DNA of 35,784 nucleotides, from NCBI RefSeq assembly GCF_016652235.1, contig NZ_JAEPKU010000034.1, positions 1 through 35,784 on the forward strand, in the 5' to 3' direction. The notes under the pieces were generated by a model. The model saw only the letters and a list, made by a program, of their open reading frames with translations, did not search any database and was not told the DNA's origin. This document shows positions 7,478-15,160 of the stretch, one piece after another. Position numbers and translations under genes: made by a program. The stretch is from Dysgonomonas sp. Marseille-P4677. Its GTDB lineage: Bacteria; Bacteroidota; Bacteroidia; Bacteroidales; Dysgonomonadaceae. The stretch's first letter is position 1. Each line of letters opens with the position of its first letter.

Positions 7478-9955
7478 ATGAAGAAACTAATAATCACATA
7501 TTGTCTGGTATGTTTTTGTCTGACAATACACTCGCAAATTCCAAACATAGGAGAAGTGACATCTTTTATTAAAAAAACAAATAGTATAGAAGGAGAAACT
7601 CCCTCTGCTAAATTTCAAGTAAAAGCATATAACAATCATATTATACGGGTGAGAGTTACACAGAATTCAGCTTTTAATTCGGTTCATTATGCACTCATGG
7701 ATTCGTTACCTGATAATGCTCAATGCTCTTTTTCTGAACAAGATACTGCCATAATGCTTAGCACACCCAATATTCAGACTATTATAACCATCAAACCTTC
7801 ATTTGGTGTTATTTTCAAGAATAACAATGGTGAAACTGTAAATGAAGATATGCGGGGGAAATACTTTGGTACCACCTTCTATGGGAATAAACCCACTAAT
7901 TATAAGATTACGCAAAAAGGTGAACGCTTTGTAGGCTTAGGCGAAGTATTAGGCAATCTCGACAAAAGAGGGATGGTATTTACCCTCAACAATACTGATA
8001 CATATAAATATGGTGACCCACGTCTGTCTATGTATATAAGTATTCCTTTTTATATTGGTATACACAATGGACTTATGTACGGTTTGTTTTTCAATAATAC
8101 TTACAAATCAGTATTCAACTTTGCCAGTTCTACACCGTTTACATCGGTTAGCATGGACGGAGGAGATATGGATTATTTCTTTATCTATGATACGTCGATA
8201 GATAAGATACTTGAACATTATGCGACTATTACAGGGCATACACCTCTGCCTCCCAAATGGAGTATGGGTTTTCATCAAAGTCGTTGTTCGTATTATCCGC
8301 AAAGCCAAGTGGAAAATATTGCTCAAACATTTCGTGACAAACAAATTCCGCTCGACTGTATTGTGCTTGATGCTGATTATCTACATGAATATGAACCTTT
8401 CCGTATCAATACATACCGTTTCCCTGATATAAAAGGGTTGGCTGAAAAGATGTCAACTATGGGCATCGAACTTACGGCTTCCGTTAATCCTGGTATCAAA
8501 ATAGATTCGACATACGATGCCTATCTGGACGCAATGAAAAAAGATGTTTTCCTAAAATATGCGGATGGTACAACTTTTACGTCCGACATTGCACCCAATA
8601 CCAATAATTATATAGATTATACTAATCCTAGAGGACGTGAATGGTGGATCGATAAGATGAGGTTTCTTGCCGACATTGGTATTCACGGATACTGGAATGA
8701 TATGAACGAACCTGCATTAGTGGCAAGTTACATGCCCGATAATATACTGTTTGATTTTGAAGGACGCCGAGCCAATGCGCCGGAAGCCAAAAATGTATTT
8801 GGAATGCAAATGGCCCGTAGCAGTTATTTATCAGCATTAAAATATAACCCTGACTTACGTCCCTTTGTCTATACACGTTCGGCTTTTGCGGGTATTCAGC
8901 GCTATGCCGCTGTATGGAGCGGAGACAATACAGCTAGTGATGAAGGTTTACTGACTAGCATTTTATTAAATAATCAAATGAGCCTGTCAGGTATCCCTTT
9001 TTGCGGCCCAGATTTGGGAGGCTATATCGGTGACGGGTCCAAAGATTTGTTCAAACGCTGGATACAGGTAGGTATATTCTCTCCCTTTGTACGTAACCAT
9101 AAAGAATACTTTGCCACTGCCAATGAGCCTTGGGCTTATGGAGAAGAAGTGGAAGCCATATCTAAAACCTACATCAATTTTCGTTATCGTTTGATGCCGT
9201 ATATATACGACAAATTCTATGAAACCTCACAGACTGCGATGCCTATTACACGCAGCTTATGTGTCAATTATCCGTTCGATGATAAAGTATACAGTATAGA
9301 CAATCAATATGAGTTCTTATTCGGTGATGCATTCTTGGTTATCCCTGTTACATCGAAGGAAACAACAAAAAAAATCTATCTACCCGAAGGACAATGGTAT
9401 GATCTTTTTACAGACCACTCAATAGATGGTAAAAAAGAGATAAGAGTTGATGTGCCAAGTTATCAAATACCTGTTTATGTAAAGGCATCATCCATTATTC
9501 CCATGCAGAAAATAACGCAGTCGACTAAAGAGAATCCTGGCGATACCTTGTATTTACACATATATGCAGGTAAAACACCAAATACTTATGTGCATTATGA
9601 GGATGATGGAAACAGTTTTGCCTACAAGAAAAATATGTATGCGAAACGTACGATACAATATGACCCAGATAATAAGAGAATTACATTCTCAGCGAAAGAG
9701 GGGGATTTTATATCACCCTACAAGAAAATACAAATTATATTGCATGGGTTCGATTATCTAAAGCAAATACGATGTAACAACAAAGTATTATCTCTGCATA
9801 AAGCAAATATTCCGGTACTCAACCCACTCGATAATCTTAAAGATTTTTATGATAAAACTATATATAACACAGCCATAAACAGTATATTACAAAATGAGCA
9901 ACATATCTTTGTTGTTAATAATAGTAATGCAATAATAGAAATTGACTTGGAATAA
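7478..9955 (+). CDS. Exported GH31 family alpha-glucosidase
   Basis: An 825-residue glycoside hydrolase family 31 protein with a Sec signal peptide (cleavage near IHS-Q, residue 19-20), so probably periplasmic. Domain order is typical: N-terminal beta-sandwich, (beta/alpha)8 barrel from about residue 240, then C-terminal beta domains. The nucleophile is Asp408 in GYWNDMNEP and the acid/base is Asp483 in WSGDN, both intact. Most relatives release alpha-linked glucose; alpha-xylosidase or other GH31 specificities cannot be excluded from sequence alone. It lies 92 bases after the activase gene with no obvious terminator between, and before the oxidoreductase cluster, so it may be read with either group. 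Confidence 0.93.
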   Translation: MKKLIITYCLVCFCLTIHSQIPNIGEVTSFIKKTNSIEGETPSAKFQVKAYNNHIIRVRVTQNSAFNSVHYALMDSLPDNAQCSFSEQDTAIMLSTPNIQTIITIKPSFGVIFKNNNGETVNEDMRGKYFGTTFYGNKPTNYKITQKGERFVGLGEVLGNLDKRGMVFTLNNTDTYKYGDPRLSMYISIPFYIGIHNGLMYGLFFNNTYKSVFNFASSTPFTSVSMDGGDMDYFFIYDTSIDKILEHYATITGHTPLPPKWSMGFHQSRCSYYPQSQVENIAQTFRDKQIPLDCIVLDADYLHEYEPFRINTYRFPDIKGLAEKMSTMGIELTASVNPGIKIDSTYDAYLDAMKKDVFLKYADGTTFTSDIAPNTNNYIDYTNPRGREWWIDKMRFLADIGIHGYWNDMNEPALVASYMPDNILFDFEGRRANAPEAKNVFGMQMARSSYLSALKYNPDLRPFVYTRSAFAGIQRYAAVWSGDNTASDEGLLTSILLNNQMSLSGIPFCGPDLGGYIGDGSKDLFKRWIQVGIFSPFVRNHKEYFATANEPWAYGEEVEAISKTYINFRYRLMPYIYDKFYETSQTAMPITRSLCVNYPFDDKVYSIDNQYEFLFGDAFLVIPVTSKETTKKIYLPEGQWYDLFTDHSIDGKKEIRVDVPSYQIPVYVKASSIIPMQKITQSTKENPGDTLYLHIYAGKTPNTYVHYEDDGNSFAYKKNMYAKRTIQYDPDNKRITFSAKEGDFISPYKKIQIILHGFDYLKQIRCNNKVLSLHKANIPVLNPLDNLKDFYDKTIYNTAINSILQNEQHIFVVNNSNAIIEIDLE

Positions 9956-10044
9956 TGTTAACCGTAGTCAAAAAGCTGATAAAAAGCAAAAATAATCCAT
10001 TCTTTTGGCAGAATTAGTCTATCTAATTTATTGTCGATATTGCC

Positions 10045-10052
10045 TATTTTTG
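10045..10052 (+). promoter_or_regulatory. Candidate -7 box before the 3-keto-glycoside gene cluster
   Basis: TATTTTTG fits TAnnTTTG and lies 125 bases before the first oxidoreductase gene. No TTTG is found at the -33 position, so the call rests on the -7 box alone. Confidence 0.35.
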
Positions 10053-10176
10053 TTTTAGAATACTATGAAGAAACAATTCTGCCTTACACGCAGAGCATTT
10101 TGTCTTTTAATATAAATTATCTGTTTTTTATTTTTCCACATTTGCTCTGAAATTATAATTGAAAATAATATAAAGA

Positions 10177-11370
10177 ATGAACCGTAAGCAATTTATATCA
10201 CGTTTAAGTTCTATTGGAGTTGCAGCAGTTGCCGCACCCGTCATAGGCACATCTTCTCTTGAGGCTGCTACCTCATTTGCAAAGGCCCCAACAATTTCTT
10301 CAGACAAGAAAATACGCGTAGGGATTATTGGATGCGGAAGTGTATCAGGTATGTATCTGCCACATTTAATAAAATGCCCTTATGCTGAAGTTGTAAGTGT
10401 CTGTGATATTATACCACAGAGGGCGCAAGAGGCTGCTAAAAAATATAATGTAAAGAACTGGTATCCTCATATTGATAAGATGTTAGCCGGAGTTCCTTTT
10501 GATTTATTTGTGAATCTTACAGATATGCAAGAGCATGGTCGTTTAAATCGGATAGCTCTGCTAAAAAATATCAGCGTATGGAGTGAAAAACCGATGGCTA
10601 ACACTTATGAAGAAGGGCGTGAGCTGTACGAACTTGCTAAAAATCAGGGAGTGCGGATATGGGGGGCACCAGCTGTTGTAAACAGCCCTCAATTTGCCTT
10701 CATGGCAAAGCAAATTAATGAAAATAAACTGGGACGCATAGCTGCCGCACATGCGCATTATGGACATCAAGGACCTAACTGGTCTGCGTTCTTCTTTGAA
10801 GAAGGCGGGGGAAGCTTGCCGGACCTGGGTGTATATAATATATCCACACTGACAGGATTGTTTGGTCCCGCTAAGTCGATTATTGCAATGACTAATGTTG
10901 TAGACCCTACCCGTAACACAGGGAATAAAGGTCATATTCAGGTTGTAGCGGAAGATAATGCCATGATCATTATGGAGCATCAAAATAATGTACTCACTCA
11001 TATTCAGTGTGGTTTTAACTATTTTGATCCGTATGGGCACGAGGGTACAGGTCAAGAACGTCCGACTATATCTGTAGTTGGTTCTACTGGCAATATGCAT
11101 ATGATTGGTTATGACTGGAAACCATTTGCCGTGGATATGGCAACTACAGCCCACGAAAATACGCAACGTTTTGTTACAGATAGAGGTACTTTCCTTTGGG
11201 AAGAGGGTGCGTCTATTGTCTGCGAATCAATGGCGACAGGAAAAGACCTGTTGATAAATGCAGAGCATGCCTTACATGTTTTGGAAATTATAGAAGCCGC
11301 ACGATTTTCGCAAAAAGAAGGGCGGAGGATTTCTCTGAAATCATCTTTCAAATGGCCGGTTGTAATATAA
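10177..11370 (+). CDS. Gfo/Idh/MocA family oxidoreductase, exported (first of two)
   Basis: A 397-residue NAD(P)-dependent oxidoreductase. The N-terminus MNRKQFISRLSSIGVAAVAA resembles a Tat signal but with Arg-Lys in place of twin Arg. The Rossmann fold begins at IRVGIIGCGSVSG (about residue 47) and the family Lys is Lys138 in WSEKPMA. In the C-terminal domain, the usual D-x-x-x-H catalytic pair reads DLGVY, giving Asp216 and Tyr220, so a Tyr replaces His. Members of this family oxidise or reduce sugar hydroxyls. Together with the DUF1080 protein, a second oxidoreductase and an isomerase-fold protein downstream, it fits the 3-keto-glycoside pathway, in which one member oxidises the sugar C3 hydroxyl and another enzyme breaks the glycosidic bond. 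Which of the two oxidoreductases starts the pathway cannot be told here. Confidence 0.9.
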   Translation: MNRKQFISRLSSIGVAAVAAPVIGTSSLEAATSFAKAPTISSDKKIRVGIIGCGSVSGMYLPHLIKCPYAEVVSVCDIIPQRAQEAAKKYNVKNWYPHIDKMLAGVPFDLFVNLTDMQEHGRLNRIALLKNISVWSEKPMANTYEEGRELYELAKNQGVRIWGAPAVVNSPQFAFMAKQINENKLGRIAAAHAHYGHQGPNWSAFFFEEGGGSLPDLGVYNISTLTGLFGPAKSIIAMTNVVDPTRNTGNKGHIQVVAEDNAMIIMEHQNNVLTHIQCGFNYFDPYGHEGTGQERPTISVVGSTGNMHMIGYDWKPFAVDMATTAHENTQRFVTDRGTFLWEEGASIVCESMATGKDLLINAEHALHVLEIIEAARFSQKEGRRISLKSSFKWPVVI

Positions 11371-11392
11371 AAAGTAATATATCGGTAAAATG

Positions 11393-11427
11393 AGTCTGTT
11401 AACAGGCTTTATCTCTAATAATAGAGA
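11393..11427 (+). terminator. Two small hairpins after the first oxidoreductase gene
   Basis: AGTCTGTT/AACAGGCT (11393-11408, one G-T pair) is directly followed by TCTCTA-ATAA-TAGAGA (11412-11427). The pair lies 23 bases after the stop codon. They could end or attenuate transcription before the DUF1080 gene, but no long T run follows. Confidence 0.3.
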
Positions 11428-11550
11428 CAATTTGTAACGATTAAAAGCCAGCTTGCCTAAATTTAAAAATGATAGTTATACGGTTTAATGAGTCATTATA
11501 GTGATTGATTCCTATTTATGATGTACTAAATGAATCAGAATAAAAGAATT

Positions 11551-12342
11551 ATGAAGAAGATTTTTTATTTTTCACTTATACTTATTGTCGCATCATTATA
11601 TGCGTGCAATGGTAAAAAAACAGAACAGCAAATTGCTGATTCTGAAAAAACAGTAAATGATCCGATGACCTTGTACAATGAAATCGATCGGACTTCAGCA
11701 CCTAATACTATAACAGAGACTGAAAAATCGAAAGGGTGGCAACTTTTATTTGACGGAACTACCGCCAAAGGATGGCACGGTTATAATCAGAAAGGCGTTC
11801 CTGGCTGCTGGGCTGTTGAAGATGGAACACTGACGATGAAAAGCGTAGGAGCTCAAGAAGAACAAGACCTTATTACTGATAAGCAATACAAGAGTTTTGC
11901 TCTATCGTTGGAATATAAAATGACAAAAGGAGCAAATAGCGGTGTGCTTTTTCAGATCAAAGAAGACCCCAAATATAAGTTTGCATATGAAACAGGTCCT
12001 GAATTTCAGGTCATCGATCACGAGAATTGGGCTGATCCTCTCGAAGACTGGCAAATAAACGGAGGCAATTATGCCATGTATCCACCTAAAGCAAAACCGT
12101 ATAAACCTTTAGGCGAATGGAATCAGTTGATGCTGGTAGTGAATGAAAATGATGTAACTCAGATACTGAACGGGGAAGAAACTGTACAATACACTAAATA
12201 TTCAGACGAATGGACCAAATTGCGCAATAGTGGCAAATGGTCAGATTTTCCGGATTATGGTAAATTTGACGAAGGGCATATCTCATTACAAAACCACGGA
12301 ACAAAGGTGTGGTACAGAAATATCATGATTAAAGAACTTTAA
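11551..12342 (+). CDS. DUF1080 / 3-keto-disaccharide hydrolase domain lipoprotein
   Basis: 263 residues. The start is placed at the ATG at 11551 because it opens a clean lipoprotein signal (MKKIFYFS...SLYAC, lipid-modified Cys19); a start 21 bases upstream is possible. The mature protein is one concanavalin-like PF06439 domain, with the usual opening WQLLFDGTTAKGWHGY and later GANSGVLFQI, GPEFQVIDHENW and ISLQNHGTKVWYRNI segments. Family members act on 3-keto sugars made by Gfo/Idh/MocA dehydrogenases, cleaving or hydrating the oxidised glycoside. The next gene starts 9 bases after the stop, so they are co-expressed. Membrane anchoring places this step in the periplasm or at the surface. The exact reaction is inferred from the family. 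Confidence 0.88.
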   Translation: MKKIFYFSLILIVASLYACNGKKTEQQIADSEKTVNDPMTLYNEIDRTSAPNTITETEKSKGWQLLFDGTTAKGWHGYNQKGVPGCWAVEDGTLTMKSVGAQEEQDLITDKQYKSFALSLEYKMTKGANSGVLFQIKEDPKYKFAYETGPEFQVIDHENWADPLEDWQINGGNYAMYPPKAKPYKPLGEWNQLMLVVNENDVTQILNGEETVQYTKYSDEWTKLRNSGKWSDFPDYGKFDEGHISLQNHGTKVWYRNIMIKEL

Positions 12343-12351
12343 AAACTATAC

Positions 12352-13836
12352 ATGATTATGACTACTCGTAGAAATTTCTTAAAAAAATCAGCTATAGCTG
12401 CTGCCGGTTTATATATATTTCCATCGAATGTAATCAGTGGACTAGGGCATAAAGCACCAAGTGACAAACTGAATATTGTAGGTGTAGGTATTGGAGGAAA
12501 GGGGCATCCTAATCTTGTGGGGATGAATACAGAAAATATTATTGGCTTATGTGATGTGGATTGGGCTTATGCGAAAGGCTGTTTCAACGAATTCCCCAAA
12601 GCTAAAAGATATAAAGACTGGCGTAAAATGTTTGATGAACTTGGTAAAGAGATAGATGGTGTAATGATCTCTACTCCCGACCATACACATGCCATTATAG
12701 CTGCTACTGCTATTACTATGGGAAAACATGTATATTGCCAAAAACCTCTCACTCATTCTATATACGAAAGCCGCCTGTTGACACGTTTGGCTGCGAAGTA
12801 CAAAGTAGCGACACAGATGGGAAATCAAGGCAATTCTGGTGATGGAGCACGCCAGGTATGCGAATGGATATGGAACGGAGAGATCGGAGAGATTCGTGAA
12901 GTTCATGCCTGGACTGACCGACCGATATGGCCTCAGGGACTACAGCGCCCCAAAGAAGTTGTGAAAGTTCCTTCAACTTTAGATTGGGACAATTTTATCG
13001 GGCCAGCCCCATTCCGTCCCTACAATCCTGTATATACACCTTGGAACTGGCGAGGATGGTGGGATTTCGGAACCGGAGCATTCGGTGATATGGCATGTCA
13101 TGTACTAGATCCTATCTATCAGGCATTGAAGCTGGGATATCCTACTAAAATACAAGGTAATTCATCTCTGATAAATACAGAATCACCACCTCAAAGCGAA
13201 CAGGTGGAATTTACATTTCTTGCGCGCGACAACATGCCTAAAGTTGCTATGCCAGAGGTAAAGGTATATTGGTATGATGGCGGACTATTCCCTCATCGTC
13301 CGGATTTATTGCCTGATGGAACTGATCTTATGCGTGATGGACTTGGTGGTTGCCTTTTTATCGGATCAAAAGATACATTGCTTACGGATTGCGGAGGTTT
13401 TAATCCTCGTTTGCTATCGGGGCGTATTCCGAACGTACCTCAGACACTTCGTCGCATTCCGGGTGCTACAGGCTATTTTGATGGATATCATGAGCAGGAC
13501 TGGGTGAGAGCTTGCAAAGAATCGTCTGAAAACAGAGTAGAGACATCCAGTAATTTTGCATATGCAGGGCCATTTAATGAAATGGTATTACTCGGTGTGC
13601 TTGCCATTCGTTTGCAAAGTCTGAATAAAGTATTGAAATGGGATGGGCCAAATATGAAATTTACAAATATAGGAGCAAATGAAGAATTAAGAATTGTGTC
13701 AAAAGACAGTTTCTGGGTTAAAGACGGTCATCCTCACTTTGACAGAGAATATGTAACATTAAATGCCCAATCATCCGCTTCCGAATATATAAAACATACA
13801 TATAGAGATGGTTGGTCTTTACCAGCTATGCCTTAA
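12352..13836 (+). CDS. Gfo/Idh/MocA family oxidoreductase, Tat-exported (second of two)
   Basis: A 494-residue NAD(P)-dependent oxidoreductase with a perfect Tat signal, TRRNFLKKSAIAAAGLYIF. It would be folded around its cofactor in the cytoplasm and then exported, as for glucose-fructose oxidoreductase of Zymomonas. The Rossmann glycines are in VGVGIGGKG (about residue 43), the family Lys is Lys131 in CQKPLTHS, and the catalytic pair Asp246 and His250 is intact in GAFGDMACHVLDP. The extra C-terminal length relative to the first paralogue is usual for this subfamily (PF01408 plus a long C-terminal domain). It is tightly linked to the DUF1080 gene. A role as a C3 dehydrogenase or as the reductase that regenerates the cofactor at the end of the 3-keto cycle is inferred. 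An alternative start lies at 12358. Confidence 0.91.
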   Translation: MIMTTRRNFLKKSAIAAAGLYIFPSNVISGLGHKAPSDKLNIVGVGIGGKGHPNLVGMNTENIIGLCDVDWAYAKGCFNEFPKAKRYKDWRKMFDELGKEIDGVMISTPDHTHAIIAATAITMGKHVYCQKPLTHSIYESRLLTRLAAKYKVATQMGNQGNSGDGARQVCEWIWNGEIGEIREVHAWTDRPIWPQGLQRPKEVVKVPSTLDWDNFIGPAPFRPYNPVYTPWNWRGWWDFGTGAFGDMACHVLDPIYQALKLGYPTKIQGNSSLINTESPPQSEQVEFTFLARDNMPKVAMPEVKVYWYDGGLFPHRPDLLPDGTDLMRDGLGGCLFIGSKDTLLTDCGGFNPRLLSGRIPNVPQTLRRIPGATGYFDGYHEQDWVRACKESSENRVETSSNFAYAGPFNEMVLLGVLAIRLQSLNKVLKWDGPNMKFTNIGANEELRIVSKDSFWVKDGHPHFDREYVTLNAQSSASEYIKHTYRDGWSLPAMP

Positions 13837-13855
13837 ACGGAAGTGTAATCACAAA

Positions 13856-13884
13856 AGGGAGTGTGAAAATTTAAGGCACTCCCT
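13856..13884 (+). terminator. Intercistronic hairpin after the second oxidoreductase gene
   Basis: AGGGAGTG (13856-13863) pairs with CACTCCCT (13877-13884) over a 13-base loop. The stem lies 19 bases after the stop and about 70 bases before the isomerase-fold gene. No T tract follows, so it may stabilise the upstream mRNA end or attenuate rather than terminate. Confidence 0.4.
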
Positions 13885-13956
13885 CACTTGAAAATCTAAC
13901 CTTATCTATTAGTTTAAATAAAACCTTGATCTTGTAACCTTCTGAATATAATAATT

Positions 13957-14772
13957 ATGAAATCCTTTAAGTTACTTTTATTATCTGTTATTCTATCTTT
14001 TACAGCCTGTAAAGAAGAAGTGAAGCAACCTGAATGGAAACTGGGTATCCAAACGTATACATTTCACAAATTTACATTGATGGAGACATTAGACAAATCA
14101 AAGGATCTTGGTCTTCATTATGCCGAAGCTTATTTCTTCCAGACATTAGGGGGGAATTTCGCTGACACGGCTTATCTGAATTTCGATATCACAGATAATG
14201 TAAAAAAGCAATTAAAAGAAGAATTCGCTAAACGTGATATTAAACTCTATGCATTTGGAGTAGCATTCTATGATGCGACAGAGGATTGGGAGCGCTTTTT
14301 CAGTTTTTCTAAAGATATGGGGATACATACTATAACTTGTGAACCGAAACTCGAACATCTTGATTTTGTGGAAGAACTTGCACTGAAATATAATATAGAA
14401 GTCGCGATACATAATCATCCGGACCCATCTATTTATGCAGACCCGAATGTATTATTTGGAGCGCTTGAAGGGCGTAACCAGATAATGGGTGTATGTGCCG
14501 ATATTGGTCATTGGAAGAGAACCGGTAATGATCCGATAGAAACACTTAAAAAATTTGAAGGACGTATAAAGGTCGTACACATAAAAGACCTGGATGAAAA
14601 AATGAAAGATACAACATGGGGTACCGGAGTCTTACAGGTAAAAGAAGTTCTGAATGAATTGAAAAGACAAAGGTTTAATGGTCTTATCTCTGTAGAATAT
14701 GAAGATTTTGGTGATTCGCAGTTGGACGATATTAAAAAAAGTCTGGAATACTTTAATCAGAATTTAAATTAG
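13957..14772 (+). CDS. Sugar isomerase/epimerase-fold (AP endonuclease 2-like TIM barrel) lipoprotein
   Basis: A 271-residue protein with a lipoprotein signal ending SFTAC, Cys18. The residues after the Cys are Lys-Glu-Glu, which resembles the surface-export signal of Bacteroidota lipoproteins. The mature part is a PF01261 TIM barrel with likely metal ligands in ITCEPKLE, AIHNHPD, CADIGHW, VHIKDLD and SVEYED. Cytoplasmic relatives isomerise sugars such as xylose or myo-inosose, but exported lipoprotein versions occur with Gfo/Idh/MocA and DUF1080 genes, where a lyase or hydratase role on 3-keto sugars is the established context. It ends the cluster that begins at 10177. The precise step is inferred. 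Confidence 0.88.
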   Translation: MKSFKLLLLSVILSFTACKEEVKQPEWKLGIQTYTFHKFTLMETLDKSKDLGLHYAEAYFFQTLGGNFADTAYLNFDITDNVKKQLKEEFAKRDIKLYAFGVAFYDATEDWERFFSFSKDMGIHTITCEPKLEHLDFVEELALKYNIEVAIHNHPDPSIYADPNVLFGALEGRNQIMGVCADIGHWKRTGNDPIETLKKFEGRIKVVHIKDLDEKMKDTTWGTGVLQVKEVLNELKRQRFNGLISVEYEDFGDSQLDDIKKSLEYFNQNLN

Positions 14773-15160
14773 AGTAAAAAGAATAATCAAAGCCTTTACT
14801 ATTGCCTGGTCGATTTTGAGCTGATTTTCACTTAGCTCTCTATTGTTACTATATCTCCAGACTGAGATCTTAAATCTGATAACTGTAAAATAAATAGTTA
14901 ACTTCTTACGGCGTTTTGTGGCATATTAATGCGGTTAAAAACTACGTAAATTTACCACAATTTAAATTTTACAAACATTTTATAATAATTACTTACGTCT
15001 AACAAAAATCTAATATCAAACGAACAGAACCCTACTATAAAGATAGTACTCGTCTATCATTGTGTACAAATTGGAAACAGCTAAAACTGATTTTCGACTG
15101 TTCTGCCGTTCATGGAAGATTTATTTAAAAAATGTATGTTTAAATAAAAAGCTTAAAACT
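14773..15160. other. Region upstream of susC
   Basis: 388 bases between the isomerase-fold gene and susC. I find no exact TTTG-N20-TAnnTTTG promoter and no convincing terminator; the nearest boxes are TACTATTG and TATCATTG, each one base off the -7 consensus and without a -33 box. A small inverted repeat, GATAG/CTATC, lies around 15042-15058. The main PUL promoter must be here or upstream and is probably activator-dependent. The open frame upstream of the susC ATG is treated as leader. Confidence 0.4.

Noticed and set aside
10561-11166. 201-codon minus-strand open frame inside the first oxidoreductase
   Set aside because: It lies antisense to a gene with clear Gfo/Idh/MocA motifs. The frame is open through codon bias and its translation has no family features.
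15062-15160. GTG-started 33-residue extension of susC
   Set aside because: It would put a charged, non-signal sequence before the signal peptide. The ATG at 15161 gives a normal Sec signal.
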